Below are positions 18,465 to 27,185 of a stretch of DNA of 64,000 nt, in pieces. Below the pieces are notes generated by a model. The model saw only the letters and a program-made list of their open reading frames with translations. It searched no databases and was not told the origin of the DNA. Every line of letters begins with the position of its first letter. Position 1 is the first letter of the stretch. The position numbers and the translations under genes were made by a program. The stretch comes from Paenibacillus sp. FSL K6-3182 (GTDB lineage: Bacteria; Bacillota; Bacilli; Paenibacillales; Paenibacillaceae), in assembly GCF_037976325.1 (NCBI RefSeq), contig NZ_CP150265.1:1161001-1225000 (forward strand), given 5' to 3'.

Positions 18465-18480
18465 TCCGAAACGTTTCGGA
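18465..18480. promoter_or_regulatory. LacI-type operator 2
   Basis: TCCGAAACGTTTCGGA, a perfect 16-bp palindrome, 66 bp (about six helical turns) from operator 1 centre to centre. The spacing would suit looping by a tetramer or cooperative binding. Confidence 0.85.
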
Positions 18481-18545
18481 TAAACGAATGCTTGTTTGAT
18501 TTAAGGGAATAAAAAAGCTATTACAAGAAGAAATGAGGGAAACAC

Positions 18546-20639
18546 TTGGATTATCGAGTCATCAAAGAAAACGATCTATTCCTCATGACGGACCGGAATG
18601 GAGATATTCCGGAAGGTGATGTTTCAGGTCAGGGTCTTTACACAAAAGATACCCGGTTCATAAGCAGGATGGAGATCCGAATCAACGGTCAGAAGCCGAT
18701 ATTGCTGTCTTCAGCAGCGGATGAGAATTATATCTCTACGATTCGCCTTACCAATCCACATATGGAAGAGAAGGGCGAGCTTATCTTGTGGCGTGAGTCC
18801 GTAGAAATTGAACGTACACGCTTCATTTATGATGGAGCATTGTATGAGACGTTCAATCTCACCAGCTATTATCCTAAAGCCATTACATTTGATTTCTCCG
18901 TGTTATTGGATGCGGATTTTGCAGATATGTTTGTCGTTCGCGGCTTTCAGCATGGCGATTTGGGAAGAAAGACGGCAGAGAAAAGCGGCCAACGGGAAAG
19001 AGTAATTGGCTATCTCGGGGCTGACGATATACGCCGTGAAACGAAGATTAAATGGGATACAAATGAAAGTCGCATAGGCGAGACAGGTGAGCTTCATTTC
19101 GATGTGGAACTGAGCCATCGGGAAAGCCATGCAATCGCTTTCTATATTGCGCCAATCGTTGACGGCAATGAGCCGCAGCAGCATGATCCGGCGGAAGCGA
19201 TGGTTAAGCTTAGACAATCGTATGCGGATTGGAATGGATCATCCACATCCATCCAAACGGATGTACCGCTATTTAACAAGCTGCATCATCGCGGAGTGCA
19301 GGACTTAAGAGTTCTGCTTACGGATATCGGGTATGGAGCATTCCCAGTTGCAGGCTTACCTTGGTTCTCGGTGCCATTTGGCCGTGATAGTTTAATTACT
19401 GCGCTGCAGATGTTATCCTTAAACCCGCAAATTGCTAAGGGAACGCTGCTCACGATGGCCGCTTATCAAGGCCAGAATGAAGATGAGTGGCGCGATGAGC
19501 AGCCAGGTAAAGTGATGCATGAAATTCGGTATGGCGAACTAGCAAGCACAAATCAGGTTCCATTTACGCCGTATTACGGCACGATTGATGCGACGCCGCT
19601 ATTCCTTCTATTAGCTGCCGAGTATTATCACTGGACCGGAGATGCTCAGTTTATTAAAGAGCTAATGCCTCATCTTAATGCAGCACTCGCTTGGGTGAAG
19701 GAATATGGCGACTGCGACGATGATTCCTTTGTTGAGTACTATCAGAAATCTTCTAAAGGGATTGCCAATCAGGGGTGGAAAGATTCTGCGGATTCCGTTG
19801 TTCACCGCAACGGCGATTATGCAGAGGCTCCAATCGCGCTCGTCGAGGTTCAAGGTTATGTTTACCAAGCGCTTACAAGGCTTGCCCCTATATTCAAGAG
19901 CTTAGGCCACGAGGAACAAGCCGCTGGCATGGAGCAAGATGCAGAACAGCTTAGAGTTCGCTTTGAGCGCGATTTCTGGATGGAGGATGAGCAGTTTTAC
20001 GCGATTGCGCTTGATAAGGATAAGAAGCGCGTAGATTCCGTCACTTCGAATTCAGGACATATTCTAATGTCGGGCATTGCTTCTCCTGAGCGTGCAAGCG
20101 CTGTTGCGAAAAGACTGGTTGCTCCTGACATGTTCGGTGGTTACGGCATTCGTACGATGAGTACGGAAGCAGCCGGCTACAACCCGATGAGCTACCATGA
20201 CGGAAGCGTATGGCCGCATGACAACTCCGTTTGTTTGCTTGGTCTTAGTTATTTAGGCTTCCAAGAAGAAGCGATTACCGTCATGCAAGGACTATTGAAT
20301 GCAGCAGCAAAGTTTGAGTATTACAGATTGCCTGAGCTGTTCTGCGGGTATGATGATTCGCTTGGTGCGCCAGTTCCTTACCCCGTTGCTTGCTCTCCGC
20401 AGGCATGGGCAGCAGGGACGCCGCTCACATTTGTACAAGCCTTGCTTGGGCTTCAGCCTAACGCTCTAACGAAGCAGATTACAATTAAGCCTTCTTTGCT
20501 TCAAGGGATGAACGAGCTTCTGGTAGAGCAAATGCAAATTGGCAGCGGCGCTCTAAGCCTGCGCGTTACTCGCGGTATCAATGGCCCAGAGGTGGAAATA
20601 CTGTCTAATCTGACAGGATATGAGCTTCTCATTTCATAG
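18546..20639 (+). CDS. Amylo-alpha-1,6-glucosidase / glycogen-debranching-type enzyme
   Basis: 697 residues, cytoplasmic. The N-terminal ~200 residues match the glycogen-debranching N-terminal domain (DGNG-like DRNGDIP, GQGLYTKDTRFISRM). The rest is an (alpha/alpha)6 barrel: GLPWFSVPFGRDSLITALQ, QGWKDSADSV (Asp likely catalytic), NPMSYHDGSVWPHDNSV and PVACSPQAWAAGTPL, as in the GDE_C/GH63-like group. The start is TTG 18546, the only start with a ribosome site (GAGGG, 6 bases). First gene of the LacI-controlled operon; it probably cuts imported branched oligosaccharides. The exact substrate cannot be read from sequence. Confidence 0.9.
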   Translation: MDYRVIKENDLFLMTDRNGDIPEGDVSGQGLYTKDTRFISRMEIRINGQKPILLSSAADENYISTIRLTNPHMEEKGELILWRESVEIERTRFIYDGALYETFNLTSYYPKAITFDFSVLLDADFADMFVVRGFQHGDLGRKTAEKSGQRERVIGYLGADDIRRETKIKWDTNESRIGETGELHFDVELSHRESHAIAFYIAPIVDGNEPQQHDPAEAMVKLRQSYADWNGSSTSIQTDVPLFNKLHHRGVQDLRVLLTDIGYGAFPVAGLPWFSVPFGRDSLITALQMLSLNPQIAKGTLLTMAAYQGQNEDEWRDEQPGKVMHEIRYGELASTNQVPFTPYYGTIDATPLFLLLAAEYYHWTGDAQFIKELMPHLNAALAWVKEYGDCDDDSFVEYYQKSSKGIANQGWKDSADSVVHRNGDYAEAPIALVEVQGYVYQALTRLAPIFKSLGHEEQAAGMEQDAEQLRVRFERDFWMEDEQFYAIALDKDKKRVDSVTSNSGHILMSGIASPERASAVAKRLVAPDMFGGYGIRTMSTEAAGYNPMSYHDGSVWPHDNSVCLLGLSYLGFQEEAITVMQGLLNAAAKFEYYRLPELFCGYDDSLGAPVPYPVACSPQAWAAGTPLTFVQALLGLQPNALTKQITIKPSLLQGMNELLVEQMQIGSGALSLRVTRGINGPEVEILSNLTGYELLIS

Positions 20640-20697
20640 GTTTCACGCTTTATGCTCTATATACAAAGTTCATATTACTAAGGAGGTTGTATGTAAG

Positions 20698-22017
20698 ATG
20701 AAGAAAATAGGGGTTTCAATTTTATCTTTAATGCTGGTAGTTGTTCTTATGTTAACGGCTTGTGGCAAGAGCAATGAAGGCAACAAAAACACTGGTAATA
20801 CAGCAACGAACGGCGGTACAGAACAAGAGGCGACAAAAGAGCCAGCCGCTGAGAAGGTAACCGTTACACTTGCAGGTTGGGGAGCAAGTCCAGAAGAGCA
20901 GGATTTGCTAAACCAAACGTTAAAGGAATTTGAAGCAAAATATCCAAATGTAAAGGTTAATTATGAAGTAATTGCCGATCAATACATGGATGTTATCAAA
21001 ACAAGACTTATTGGCGGTGAAGGCCCAGACGTCTTCTACCTGGACGCATTCGAAGCACCTGCACTTATTGAGCGTAATGTTCTAGAGCCACTTGATAGCT
21101 ATGTGACACCAGAATTTGATGTTGCAGACTTTGAACAGCCTATGGTTGATGCTTTCAAACAAGATGGCGTTTCCTACGGTTTCCCTAAGGATTTCTCTAC
21201 GCTTGCAATGTTCTACAACAAAAAAGACTTTGCAGAAGCAGGAATTACTGCTCCGCCAACAACTTGGGATGAGCTGAAAGAAGCTGCAGTTAAGCTTACT
21301 AAAAAAGAAGGCGACAAAACGGTTCGCTTCGGCTTTGGTGTTGCGCCTGAGCTTGCACGTCAACTGTTCATGATTCAAGCATTCGGCGGCAAAGTTGCAG
21401 ATGAGAATGGCAATGCTGCATTCGCGGCTCCAGATGCTCTTAAAGGTTTGCAGCTTGTAACGGATATGCACAATGTAGACAAATCATCCGGCGAGCCAAA
21501 AGAAGTAGGCGCTGGCTGGGGCGGAGAAATGTTCGGTCAAGGCAAAGCTTCCATCGTATTCGAAGGAAACTGGGCAATTCCATTCTTGGAGTCCAACTAC
21601 AAGGATCTAGATTACGGCACAGCTGAACTTCCAACTGTAAATGGCAAACAAGGCACTATGGCATTCACTGTTGCTTATGTAATGAACAAGGAATCGAAGA
21701 AAAAGGAAGCAGCTTGGCAGTTGATCTCCTTCTTGACTGGTAAAGAAGGAATGAAAACGTGGACGAGCAAAGGTTTCGCGCTTCCAACTCGTAAATCGGT
21801 ATCACAAGAGCTTGGCTACGATAAAGATGAGCTTCGCAGTGCAATTGTAGCAGGCGCTTCTTATGCAACGCCTTGGCAAGCAGGCTCCACACTTCCTACA
21901 ATCATGAGCAACTTCAACAACCAATTCGTTGATACATTTATGGGTAATTCGAATCTTGAAGATGCAATGAAGAAAGCAGAATCGGTTGCGAATAAGGAAA
22001 TCGCAGCAGCGAAATAA
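20698..22017 (+). CDS. Sugar ABC transporter substrate-binding lipoprotein
   Basis: 439 residues. Lipoprotein signal ending LMLTAC (lipobox, lipidated Cys) then a Ser/Asn/Thr-rich linker. The family-1 solute-binding fold is shown by VTVTLAGWGASPEEQDLLNQ, YPNVKVNYEVI, GEGPDVFYLDAF and the conserved AMFYNKKDFAEAGI. The start at ATG 20698 fits the signal peptide; AGGAGG is 11 bases upstream. An ATG at 20692 is followed at once by a stop. It binds the operon's oligosaccharide outside the membrane and delivers it to the two permeases; no ATPase gene is present, so a shared MsmX-like ATPase is likely (inference). Confidence 0.94.
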   Translation: MKKIGVSILSLMLVVVLMLTACGKSNEGNKNTGNTATNGGTEQEATKEPAAEKVTVTLAGWGASPEEQDLLNQTLKEFEAKYPNVKVNYEVIADQYMDVIKTRLIGGEGPDVFYLDAFEAPALIERNVLEPLDSYVTPEFDVADFEQPMVDAFKQDGVSYGFPKDFSTLAMFYNKKDFAEAGITAPPTTWDELKEAAVKLTKKEGDKTVRFGFGVAPELARQLFMIQAFGGKVADENGNAAFAAPDALKGLQLVTDMHNVDKSSGEPKEVGAGWGGEMFGQGKASIVFEGNWAIPFLESNYKDLDYGTAELPTVNGKQGTMAFTVAYVMNKESKKKEAAWQLISFLTGKEGMKTWTSKGFALPTRKSVSQELGYDKDELRSAIVAGASYATPWQAGSTLPTIMSNFNNQFVDTFMGNSNLEDAMKKAESVANKEIAAAK

Positions 22018-22024
22018 GCGAGGT

Positions 22025-22057
22025 GAAGGAGGGAGGGTGCAAGACGCTCCCTCCTTC
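22025..22057 (+). other. Intercistronic hairpin between binding protein and permeases
   Basis: GAAGGAGGGAG and CTCCCTCCTTC form an 11-bp perfect stem with an 11-base loop but no T run. Hairpins of this kind after binding-protein genes usually protect the upstream mRNA and raise its level over the permeases. Confidence 0.75.
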
Positions 22058-22093
22058 AATCTCTGATATTGATATGAAAGGAGAAGGTGCAGC

Positions 22094-22993
22094 ATGACCC
22101 ATGTCTCTTCATGGAGAAGAAAGCTGAAAAATAACGTAACCGGCTATCTGTTCCTGCTTCCAACCATTCTAGTTCTTGGTACTTTTTTGTTCTTGCCTGT
22201 ATTCTATTCCCTTTATTTATCGGGGCATAAGGTCAATCTGCTTGGCGAAGTAAGCTACAAATGGGTAGGAGTTAATAATTTCACGCGTATGGCAGGCGAT
22301 GAAAGAGCCTGGATTGCGCTTAAGAACACAGCATCCTTTGCTTTGTTTGTTGTGCCTCTGCAAACGGCGTTTGCTATTTTACTAGCTGTTATTTTGAATG
22401 CTAAGCTCAGATACAAAAACTTTTTCCGTATCGTATTTTTTATGCCGACCGTTACTTCGTCGGCGGTACTATCACTTATATTTATGTGGATATACAATTC
22501 AAACGGTCTTTTGAACCGAGTGCTTGAATTTATCGGTTTGCATGGATACAACTGGCTTGGAGATCCTGCGGTCGCCATGAAGGCGATCATGCTTATGAAT
22601 ATATGGTCTACCGCTCCATTCTTTATGGTTGTTTTCTTGGCTGCATTACAAGACATTCCTGATGCGCTGTACGAGTCAGCTATGCTAGACGGGGCAGGAG
22701 GCTGGAGGAGATTTATTTCCATCACGCTGCCGCTAATTAAGCCTGCGACCTTCTTTACGGTCGTTATGGGTATTATCGGTACCTTCCAACTCTTCGACCA
22801 ATCTTATATTTTCTCAGCAGGTTCAGGCGGACCGAATAACTCGACCTTGACCGTAGCTCTGCTTATTTATCAATATGCTTTCAAAAATCTCGACTTCGGC
22901 TATGCCTCTGCGCTCGCTGTCATGCTGGCTGCTGTCATTATGATCGTGACGCTGATACAGCGTAAGCTATTTGCCGAAGAAAAGCTGAACTAG
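22094..22993 (+). CDS. Sugar ABC transporter permease (MalF-like)
   Basis: 299 residues with six membrane helices beginning at about residue 15 (YLFLLPTILVLGTFLFLPVF). The EAA loop that contacts the ATPase reads ALYESAMLDGAGGWRRFISI, followed by TLPLIKPATFFTVV. AAGGAG precedes the ATG by about 9 bases. It pairs with the permease 12 bases downstream, and its binding protein is just upstream. Confidence 0.95.
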   Translation: MTHVSSWRRKLKNNVTGYLFLLPTILVLGTFLFLPVFYSLYLSGHKVNLLGEVSYKWVGVNNFTRMAGDERAWIALKNTASFALFVVPLQTAFAILLAVILNAKLRYKNFFRIVFFMPTVTSSAVLSLIFMWIYNSNGLLNRVLEFIGLHGYNWLGDPAVAMKAIMLMNIWSTAPFFMVVFLAALQDIPDALYESAMLDGAGGWRRFISITLPLIKPATFFTVVMGIIGTFQLFDQSYIFSAGSGGPNNSTLTVALLIYQYAFKNLDFGYASALAVMLAAVIMIVTLIQRKLFAEEKLN

Positions 22994-23005
22994 GAGGGCG
23001 ACTAG

Positions 23006-23836
23006 ATGGTATTTCAACAATCCAAATGGGGAAAGGCGATTCTTTATTTCCTGTTATTCTCATACGGCTGCATCACTGTTGCTCCTTTTCTATGGGCGCT
23101 TTCCTCTTCGTTTAAGCCGCTCAGTGAGATTGTTTCCGGGGGCATCAACTTTATTCCGAAAGAATTCACCTTGCAGAACTATTATGATATTTTCGTGAAA
23201 GAGCCGCTTTTCCTCAGGTGGATGTACAACAGTGCCTTGATTGCAGTTGTTGCGACGGTTTGCAATACGCTGTTCAACTCAATGGCGGGTTATGCACTTG
23301 CACGTATTGAATTTGCCGGCAACAAAATCATGTTCATCCTTATCTTAGCGGTGCAGATGATTCCAGGCCAACTGACGATCGTACCCGCTTACTTAATTAT
23401 GAAGCAGCTCGATTTGTTAAACACCTATGCCGCACTGACTTTGCCGATGATGGCGAATGCGACGTTTATCTTTATGATGCGGCAATTTTTCCTTAGCTTC
23501 CCGAAAGAGCTTGAGGAGGCAGCCGAGATGGACGGGCTTAATCGGTTCGGCGTGTTTTTCCGCATTGCATTGCCGCTTGCGATACCTGCATTAGCAGCTC
23601 AAACGATCTTCGTTTTCATGGGTGCATGGAACGAGTTCCTGAAGCCGCTCATGTTCATGTCCGACAAGTCGATGTTTACGTTAACGCTCGGTCTGAATAC
23701 GTTCAAAGGGCAGTACATTAGCCACTGGAACTACATTATGGCTGCATCGATGGTATTTACGCTTCCAGCGCTGCTGATTTATGCGTTCTTCAATCGATTC
23801 TTTATTAAAGGAATTACGTTTACCGGCGGTAAATAA
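23006..23836 (+). CDS. Sugar ABC transporter permease (MalG-like)
   Basis: 276 residues with six membrane helices. The EAA loop is ELEEAAEMDGLNRFGVFFRI followed by ALPLAIPALAAQTI, and the C-terminus FNRFFIKGITFTGGK is typical of MalG-type permeases. AGGAGGG precedes the ATG by about 8 bases. Last gene of the operon, followed by a strong terminator. Confidence 0.95.
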   Translation: MVFQQSKWGKAILYFLLFSYGCITVAPFLWALSSSFKPLSEIVSGGINFIPKEFTLQNYYDIFVKEPLFLRWMYNSALIAVVATVCNTLFNSMAGYALARIEFAGNKIMFILILAVQMIPGQLTIVPAYLIMKQLDLLNTYAALTLPMMANATFIFMMRQFFLSFPKELEEAAEMDGLNRFGVFFRIALPLAIPALAAQTIFVFMGAWNEFLKPLMFMSDKSMFTLTLGLNTFKGQYISHWNYIMAASMVFTLPALLIYAFFNRFFIKGITFTGGK

Positions 23837-23850
23837 CATAGTAACGAAAC

Positions 23851-23897
23851 GGGGCTGTCCTGAGGTCATTTAGACCTCTTGGGACAGCCCTGTTTTT
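23851..23897 (+). terminator. Rho-independent terminator
   Basis: Stem GGGGCTGTCC/GGGACAGCCC with inner GAGGTC/GACCTC, then TTTTT. It closes the saccharide operon. Confidence 0.92.
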
Positions 23898-23951
23898 AAT
23901 TGATTCACATATGCATAATGAGACATAGGATGCTCAGTGGGCAGGCTGTGA

Positions 23952-24566
23952 GCGGTAATAAGCCTATTTTTTAGTCCTATTTTTGCGAAGAGGGCTGATT
24001 GGGCGAAAATAAGACTAGATTGCAGCTCTATTTTTGTCTGAAACGGATATTATGGGGAAATTGGCAGATTTTGAGCGGTAATAAGCCTAATTTCTAGCCC
24101 TATTTTTACTAAGCGGGCTGATTGGGCGAAAATAGGACTAGATTGTAGATCTATTTTAGTTCGAAAAGGATACAAAGAGGCGATTGGCAGGTCACGAGAG
24201 AAAATAAGCCTAATTTCTAGCCCTATTTTTACTACACGGGCTGATTGGACGAAAATAGGACTAAATTGTAGATCTAAATTTGTTTGAAACGGATACAATG
24301 ATGCAATTGGCAGCTCAGGAGCGGTAATAAGCCTAATTTCTAGCCCTATTTTTACTACACGGGCTGATTGGACGAAAATAGGACTAAATTGTAGATCTAA
24401 ATTTGTTTGAAACGGATACAATGATGCAATTGGCAGCTCAGGAGCGGTAATAAGCCTATTTTATAGTCCTATTTTTGCGAAGAGGGCTGTTTTGATGAAA
24501 ATAGGGCTAGAATGTAGATCTAATTTTATTTGAGACGAGTATAGAGGGGCATATGGCAGAAAAGCC
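23952..24566. repeat. 123-bp tandem repeat, five copies
   Basis: The segment GCGGTAATAAGCCT (or a close variant) recurs at 23952, 24075, about 24198, 24321 and 24444, exactly 123 bp apart; a degraded sixth start is near 24553. The two units from about 24209 and 24332 are identical over about 120 bases, so amplification is recent. Each unit contains inverted pairs such as AAAATAG/CTATTTT. As 123 is divisible by three, the minus strand stays open as a 41-residue peptide repeat, but it has no ribosome site or convincing coding character. Confidence 0.93.
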
Positions 24567-24610
24567 TAAGTTATGATCATGCTTGCTGTGCAGGGCAAGT
24601 CAGCTCTCCA

Positions 24611-25033
24611 TTATGGATGTCTAAAGTCGAATTTATCGTGAGGAACATCAAGACTATGACCATTAATGATGACGGTATCGTTATCGCTCCAAGTGATGAC
24701 CGCTTGATCCTCGCGAGCGTTCCAATAAATATTTTTGGTTTTATGATTGCGTTTAATGAATACCAATTCACCGCGAATCATCAAAGGAGTAGTCGCTCCT
24801 CCATTTATAAGGTACGCTTTTAAACGGTAAGTCCCATCAGGGGAAGCGGCCTCTATAAGAAATTTTCCCTTCGGCAGTCTGCCCATGTCATAGAAGAGCC
24901 AATAAACACCAGCTCCAATAGTTAAGGCGAAGAATGTGCAGATAGAAATAAATATGATGAGCAGCTTTTTTAAAATTTTCTTGTTCTCAGTCGCCGCTTG
25001 AACATCAATATTTTCATCGAACAACGGTATCAT
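24611..25033 (-). CDS. DUF5412-like membrane protein
   Basis: About 137-140 residues. One N-terminal membrane helix (KLLIIFISICTFFALTIGAG) is followed by an outside beta domain with PDGTYRLKAYLINGGATT and the distinctive NIYWNAREDQAVITWSDNDT, then VIINGHSLDVPHDKFDFR. This ending is what I know from DUF5412 proteins of Bacilli, whose function is unknown. The ATG at 25033 directly abuts AGGAG, which is too close; the in-frame TTG at 25024 lies 9 bases from it and is probably the real start. It stands alone between a repeat array and a transporter operon. Confidence 0.78.
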   Translation of the reverse strand: MIPLFDENIDVQAATENKKILKKLLIIFISICTFFALTIGAGVYWLFYDMGRLPKGKFLIEAASPDGTYRLKAYLINGGATTPLMIRGELVFIKRNHKTKNIYWNAREDQAVITWSDNDTVIINGHSLDVPHDKFDFRHP

Positions 25034-25141
25034 CTCCTGGAAAATTTGGATAACATTAGAATATCACAAGTTACACTCCGGAGAAACCAAATGCGAATCA
25101 TAACAACAATTAGATATAAACGATGCCCTGCCGAATAAAAC

Positions 25142-25171
25142 AAAAAAAGCAGCCCAATCGGGCTGCTTTTT
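25142..25171 (-). terminator. Rho-independent terminator of the permease operon
   Basis: GCAGCCC, loop, GGGCTGC with A and T runs on both sides. On the minus strand it follows the LplC-type permease and ends in TTTTTTT. Confidence 0.9.
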
Positions 25172-25205
25172 ATTTTATTAATCGGAGCTGGGAAGCAGCA
25201 AGAGC

Positions 25206-26078
25206 TTATTCCTTAACCGCACCAATGACAATCCCTTTTACAAAGTAACGCTGCAAGAAAGGATAAACCAATAGAATCGGTAATGCGCCGATAAAGATCT
25301 GCGATGCGCTAATGGTTCTTTGCGACATATTGGCAACCATTTGTGGATCAAGCTTAGTCATATCCTTTTGAACGATAATCGTTTGCATGAAGCTTGCAAG
25401 AGGCAGCTTCTCGGCATCCTTCATATAGATAATACCGTCGAAATAGGAATTCCAATGTCCGACCATAATAAACAAGGAAACCGTTGCAATCGCAGGCAAG
25501 GAGATCGGCAAATAAATCATGAAGAAAGTGCGCAGCTGGCCGGCTCCATCAATAAAAGCAGCTTCTTCCAGATCCTTAGGAACAGTACGGAAGAAGTTTA
25601 GCAAAAGAATAACGTTATAAACGCCGACTGTACCTGGTAGGATAAGCGCCCATAAAGTATTCATTAGTCCGAGCTTAAGGATGAGGAGGTAGCTTGGAAT
25701 AAGTCCGCCTGCAAATAGCATCGTAACGACAAAATACCAAAGATAAACATTGCGAGCACGGAAGATATGAGAATCTTTGGACAGGGCATAAGCAGCAAGT
25801 GTACTAACTAGCATAGCAAGCGCCGTACCAAGGATGGTCCGCTGTGTCGACACCCACAAGGAAGTAAGGAAATTGCTGTTGTTGAACGTCTTAGCATAGG
25901 CTTCTAATGTGAAACCGATCGGCCAAAAAGTGACCAATCCCGCGTTGGCGGGAGCGGACGCACTCATGGAAACCATGAGAAGGTGATATAGCGGCAGCAA
26001 GCATAGTATGGAAAGAAGAATCAAAAACACGTTGTTAAATATGCTGAAAATACGGTATGGCAGTGTTTTATGGTGCAT
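25206..26078 (-). CDS. LplC/YtcP-type sugar ABC transporter permease
   Basis: 290 residues, six membrane helices. Family features are NVFLILLSILCLLPLYHLLM, the FAGGLIPSYLL stretch typical of LplC, the EAA loop DLEEAAFIDGAGQLRTFFMI, and the C-terminus PFLQRYFVKGIVIGAVKE. It follows the LplB-type permease by 15 bases. Such permeases serve lipoprotein-dependent import of complex oligosaccharides in Paenibacillus. Its binding protein is not adjacent but in the divergent unit at 30.7 kb. Confidence 0.95.
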   Translation of the reverse strand: MHHKTLPYRIFSIFNNVFLILLSILCLLPLYHLLMVSMSASAPANAGLVTFWPIGFTLEAYAKTFNNSNFLTSLWVSTQRTILGTALAMLVSTLAAYALSKDSHIFRARNVYLWYFVVTMLFAGGLIPSYLLILKLGLMNTLWALILPGTVGVYNVILLLNFFRTVPKDLEEAAFIDGAGQLRTFFMIYLPISLPAIATVSLFIMVGHWNSYFDGIIYMKDAEKLPLASFMQTIIVQKDMTKLDPQMVANMSQRTISASQIFIGALPILLVYPFLQRYFVKGIVIGAVKE

Positions 26079-26093
26079 ACGTTGTCACCCTTT

Positions 26094-27044
26094 CTAGAAG
26101 ATTCGGTAACCGGCAAATTTATAAGCAAGACGATAAGAGATTACGATTAGAATCAAGCTGATCCCTGATTTAAACAGGCTAACTGCTGTTGCAAAGCTGA
26201 ATTGACCGCTGAGTAGACCTTCACGATAGACAAAGGTGTCAATAATATCACCCTGCTGATAAATCAAAGGACTGTACAAGTTGAACACTTGGTCGAAGTT
26301 TGCATTTAGTACGTTACCAAGCGCCAAGGTTGCAACTACAATCGCAATTGGAATGAGTGATGGAATCGTAATATGCGTCGTTTGCTTGATACGGCCTGCA
26401 CCGTCAACTTCAGCAGCTTCATAAAGTGCTGGATTAATACCGGCAAGCGCTGCAAGGAAGATAATTGTATTGAATCCAAATTCCTTCCACACATCACTAA
26501 AAATAATGGTGAAGCGGAACCAGGCGCCATCGCCCAAAAAGAAAATCGGCTTAATGCCGAATACATTGCTTATAAATTGATTAATAATTCCTGTCTGTGC
26601 GAGCATATCGATCAAAATTCCGGATAGCGTGACCCAGGAAAGGAAATGCGGCAGATAGACGAGCGTTTGGATTGATCTTTTGAGCCCCATGTTCCTGACT
26701 TCATTCAGAAGCAAAGCAAAAATGAACGGAATGATCAAGTTCAGCACGATTTTGGAGCAAGCAAAAAATAGGGTGTTCCACGTAATTTGCAAGAAATAAT
26801 CATTTTGAAACATATATTCAAAATGCTTCAAGCCTACCCATGGAGAGCCCATCATTCCAAGTGAAGCTTTATAATCTTGAAACGCCATCATAATACCTGT
26901 CATCGGTATATAGGAGAAGATGAAAACCGAAAGTACCGCCGGCAGCACCATGAAATGCAGCATCCAAGGTTGTTTATATTTGTGTTTTGTTTTTGCTCGT
27001 GGTGTGGTCTCCAAAGTCACTTGCTTTTCTGTGTTTGCTTCCAT
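26094..27044 (-). CDS. LplB-type sugar ABC transporter permease
   Basis: 316 residues, six membrane helices, with the N-terminal YIPMTGIMMAFQDYKASLG and YLPHFLSWVTLSGIL typical of LplB, and the EAA loop ALYEAAEVDGAGRIKQTTHI. The start at 27044 (MEANTEK) follows GGGGG by 7 bases; the frame is open to 27137, but those codons have no ribosome site. First gene of a two-permease operon, divergent from the sensor kinase. Its promoter carries the direct-repeat pair described at 27129-27162. Confidence 0.93.
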   Translation of the reverse strand: MEANTEKQVTLETTPRAKTKHKYKQPWMLHFMVLPAVLSVFIFSYIPMTGIMMAFQDYKASLGMMGSPWVGLKHFEYMFQNDYFLQITWNTLFFACSKIVLNLIIPFIFALLLNEVRNMGLKRSIQTLVYLPHFLSWVTLSGILIDMLAQTGIINQFISNVFGIKPIFFLGDGAWFRFTIIFSDVWKEFGFNTIIFLAALAGINPALYEAAEVDGAGRIKQTTHITIPSLIPIAIVVATLALGNVLNANFDQVFNLYSPLIYQQGDIIDTFVYREGLLSGQFSFATAVSLFKSGISLILIVISYRLAYKFAGYRIF

Positions 27045-27128
27045 AGCTATCCCCCGTTCCATAAAATTGGTTTGTGTATAATAAGAAACCCTGCTATATA
27101 TAGTAACAAGCATTTCTCTTACTGGACT

Positions 27129-27162
27129 ATAGGACAATGTTAGGATTGATATGGTTTTGTTA
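27129..27162 (-). promoter_or_regulatory. Paired direct repeat, likely YesN-type regulator site, for the permease operon
   Basis: Read on the minus strand: TAACAAAACCATAT (27162-27149), six bases, TAACATTGTCCTATAG (27142-27127), then 19 bases from the 14-base core to TTGTTA (27109-27104), a -35 for the permease genes. A weak TCTTAT follows 17 bases later. The same arrangement stands before the binding-protein gene. Weak -10 and upstream tandem sites 20 bp apart fit activation by an AraC-type protein. Confidence 0.7.
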
Positions 27163-27185
27163 GGGGATATCGTCTGGAGGAATGA

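Noticed and set aside
24050..24421. Minus-strand open frame of 41-residue peptide repeats
   Set aside because: It exists only because the 123-bp repeat is a multiple of three; there is no ribosome site and no coding character outside the array.
23952..24566. CRISPR array
   Set aside because: Units are contiguous 123-bp repeats without short repeats separated by unique spacers, and no cas genes are near. The same applies to the 112-bp and AACGGA arrays.
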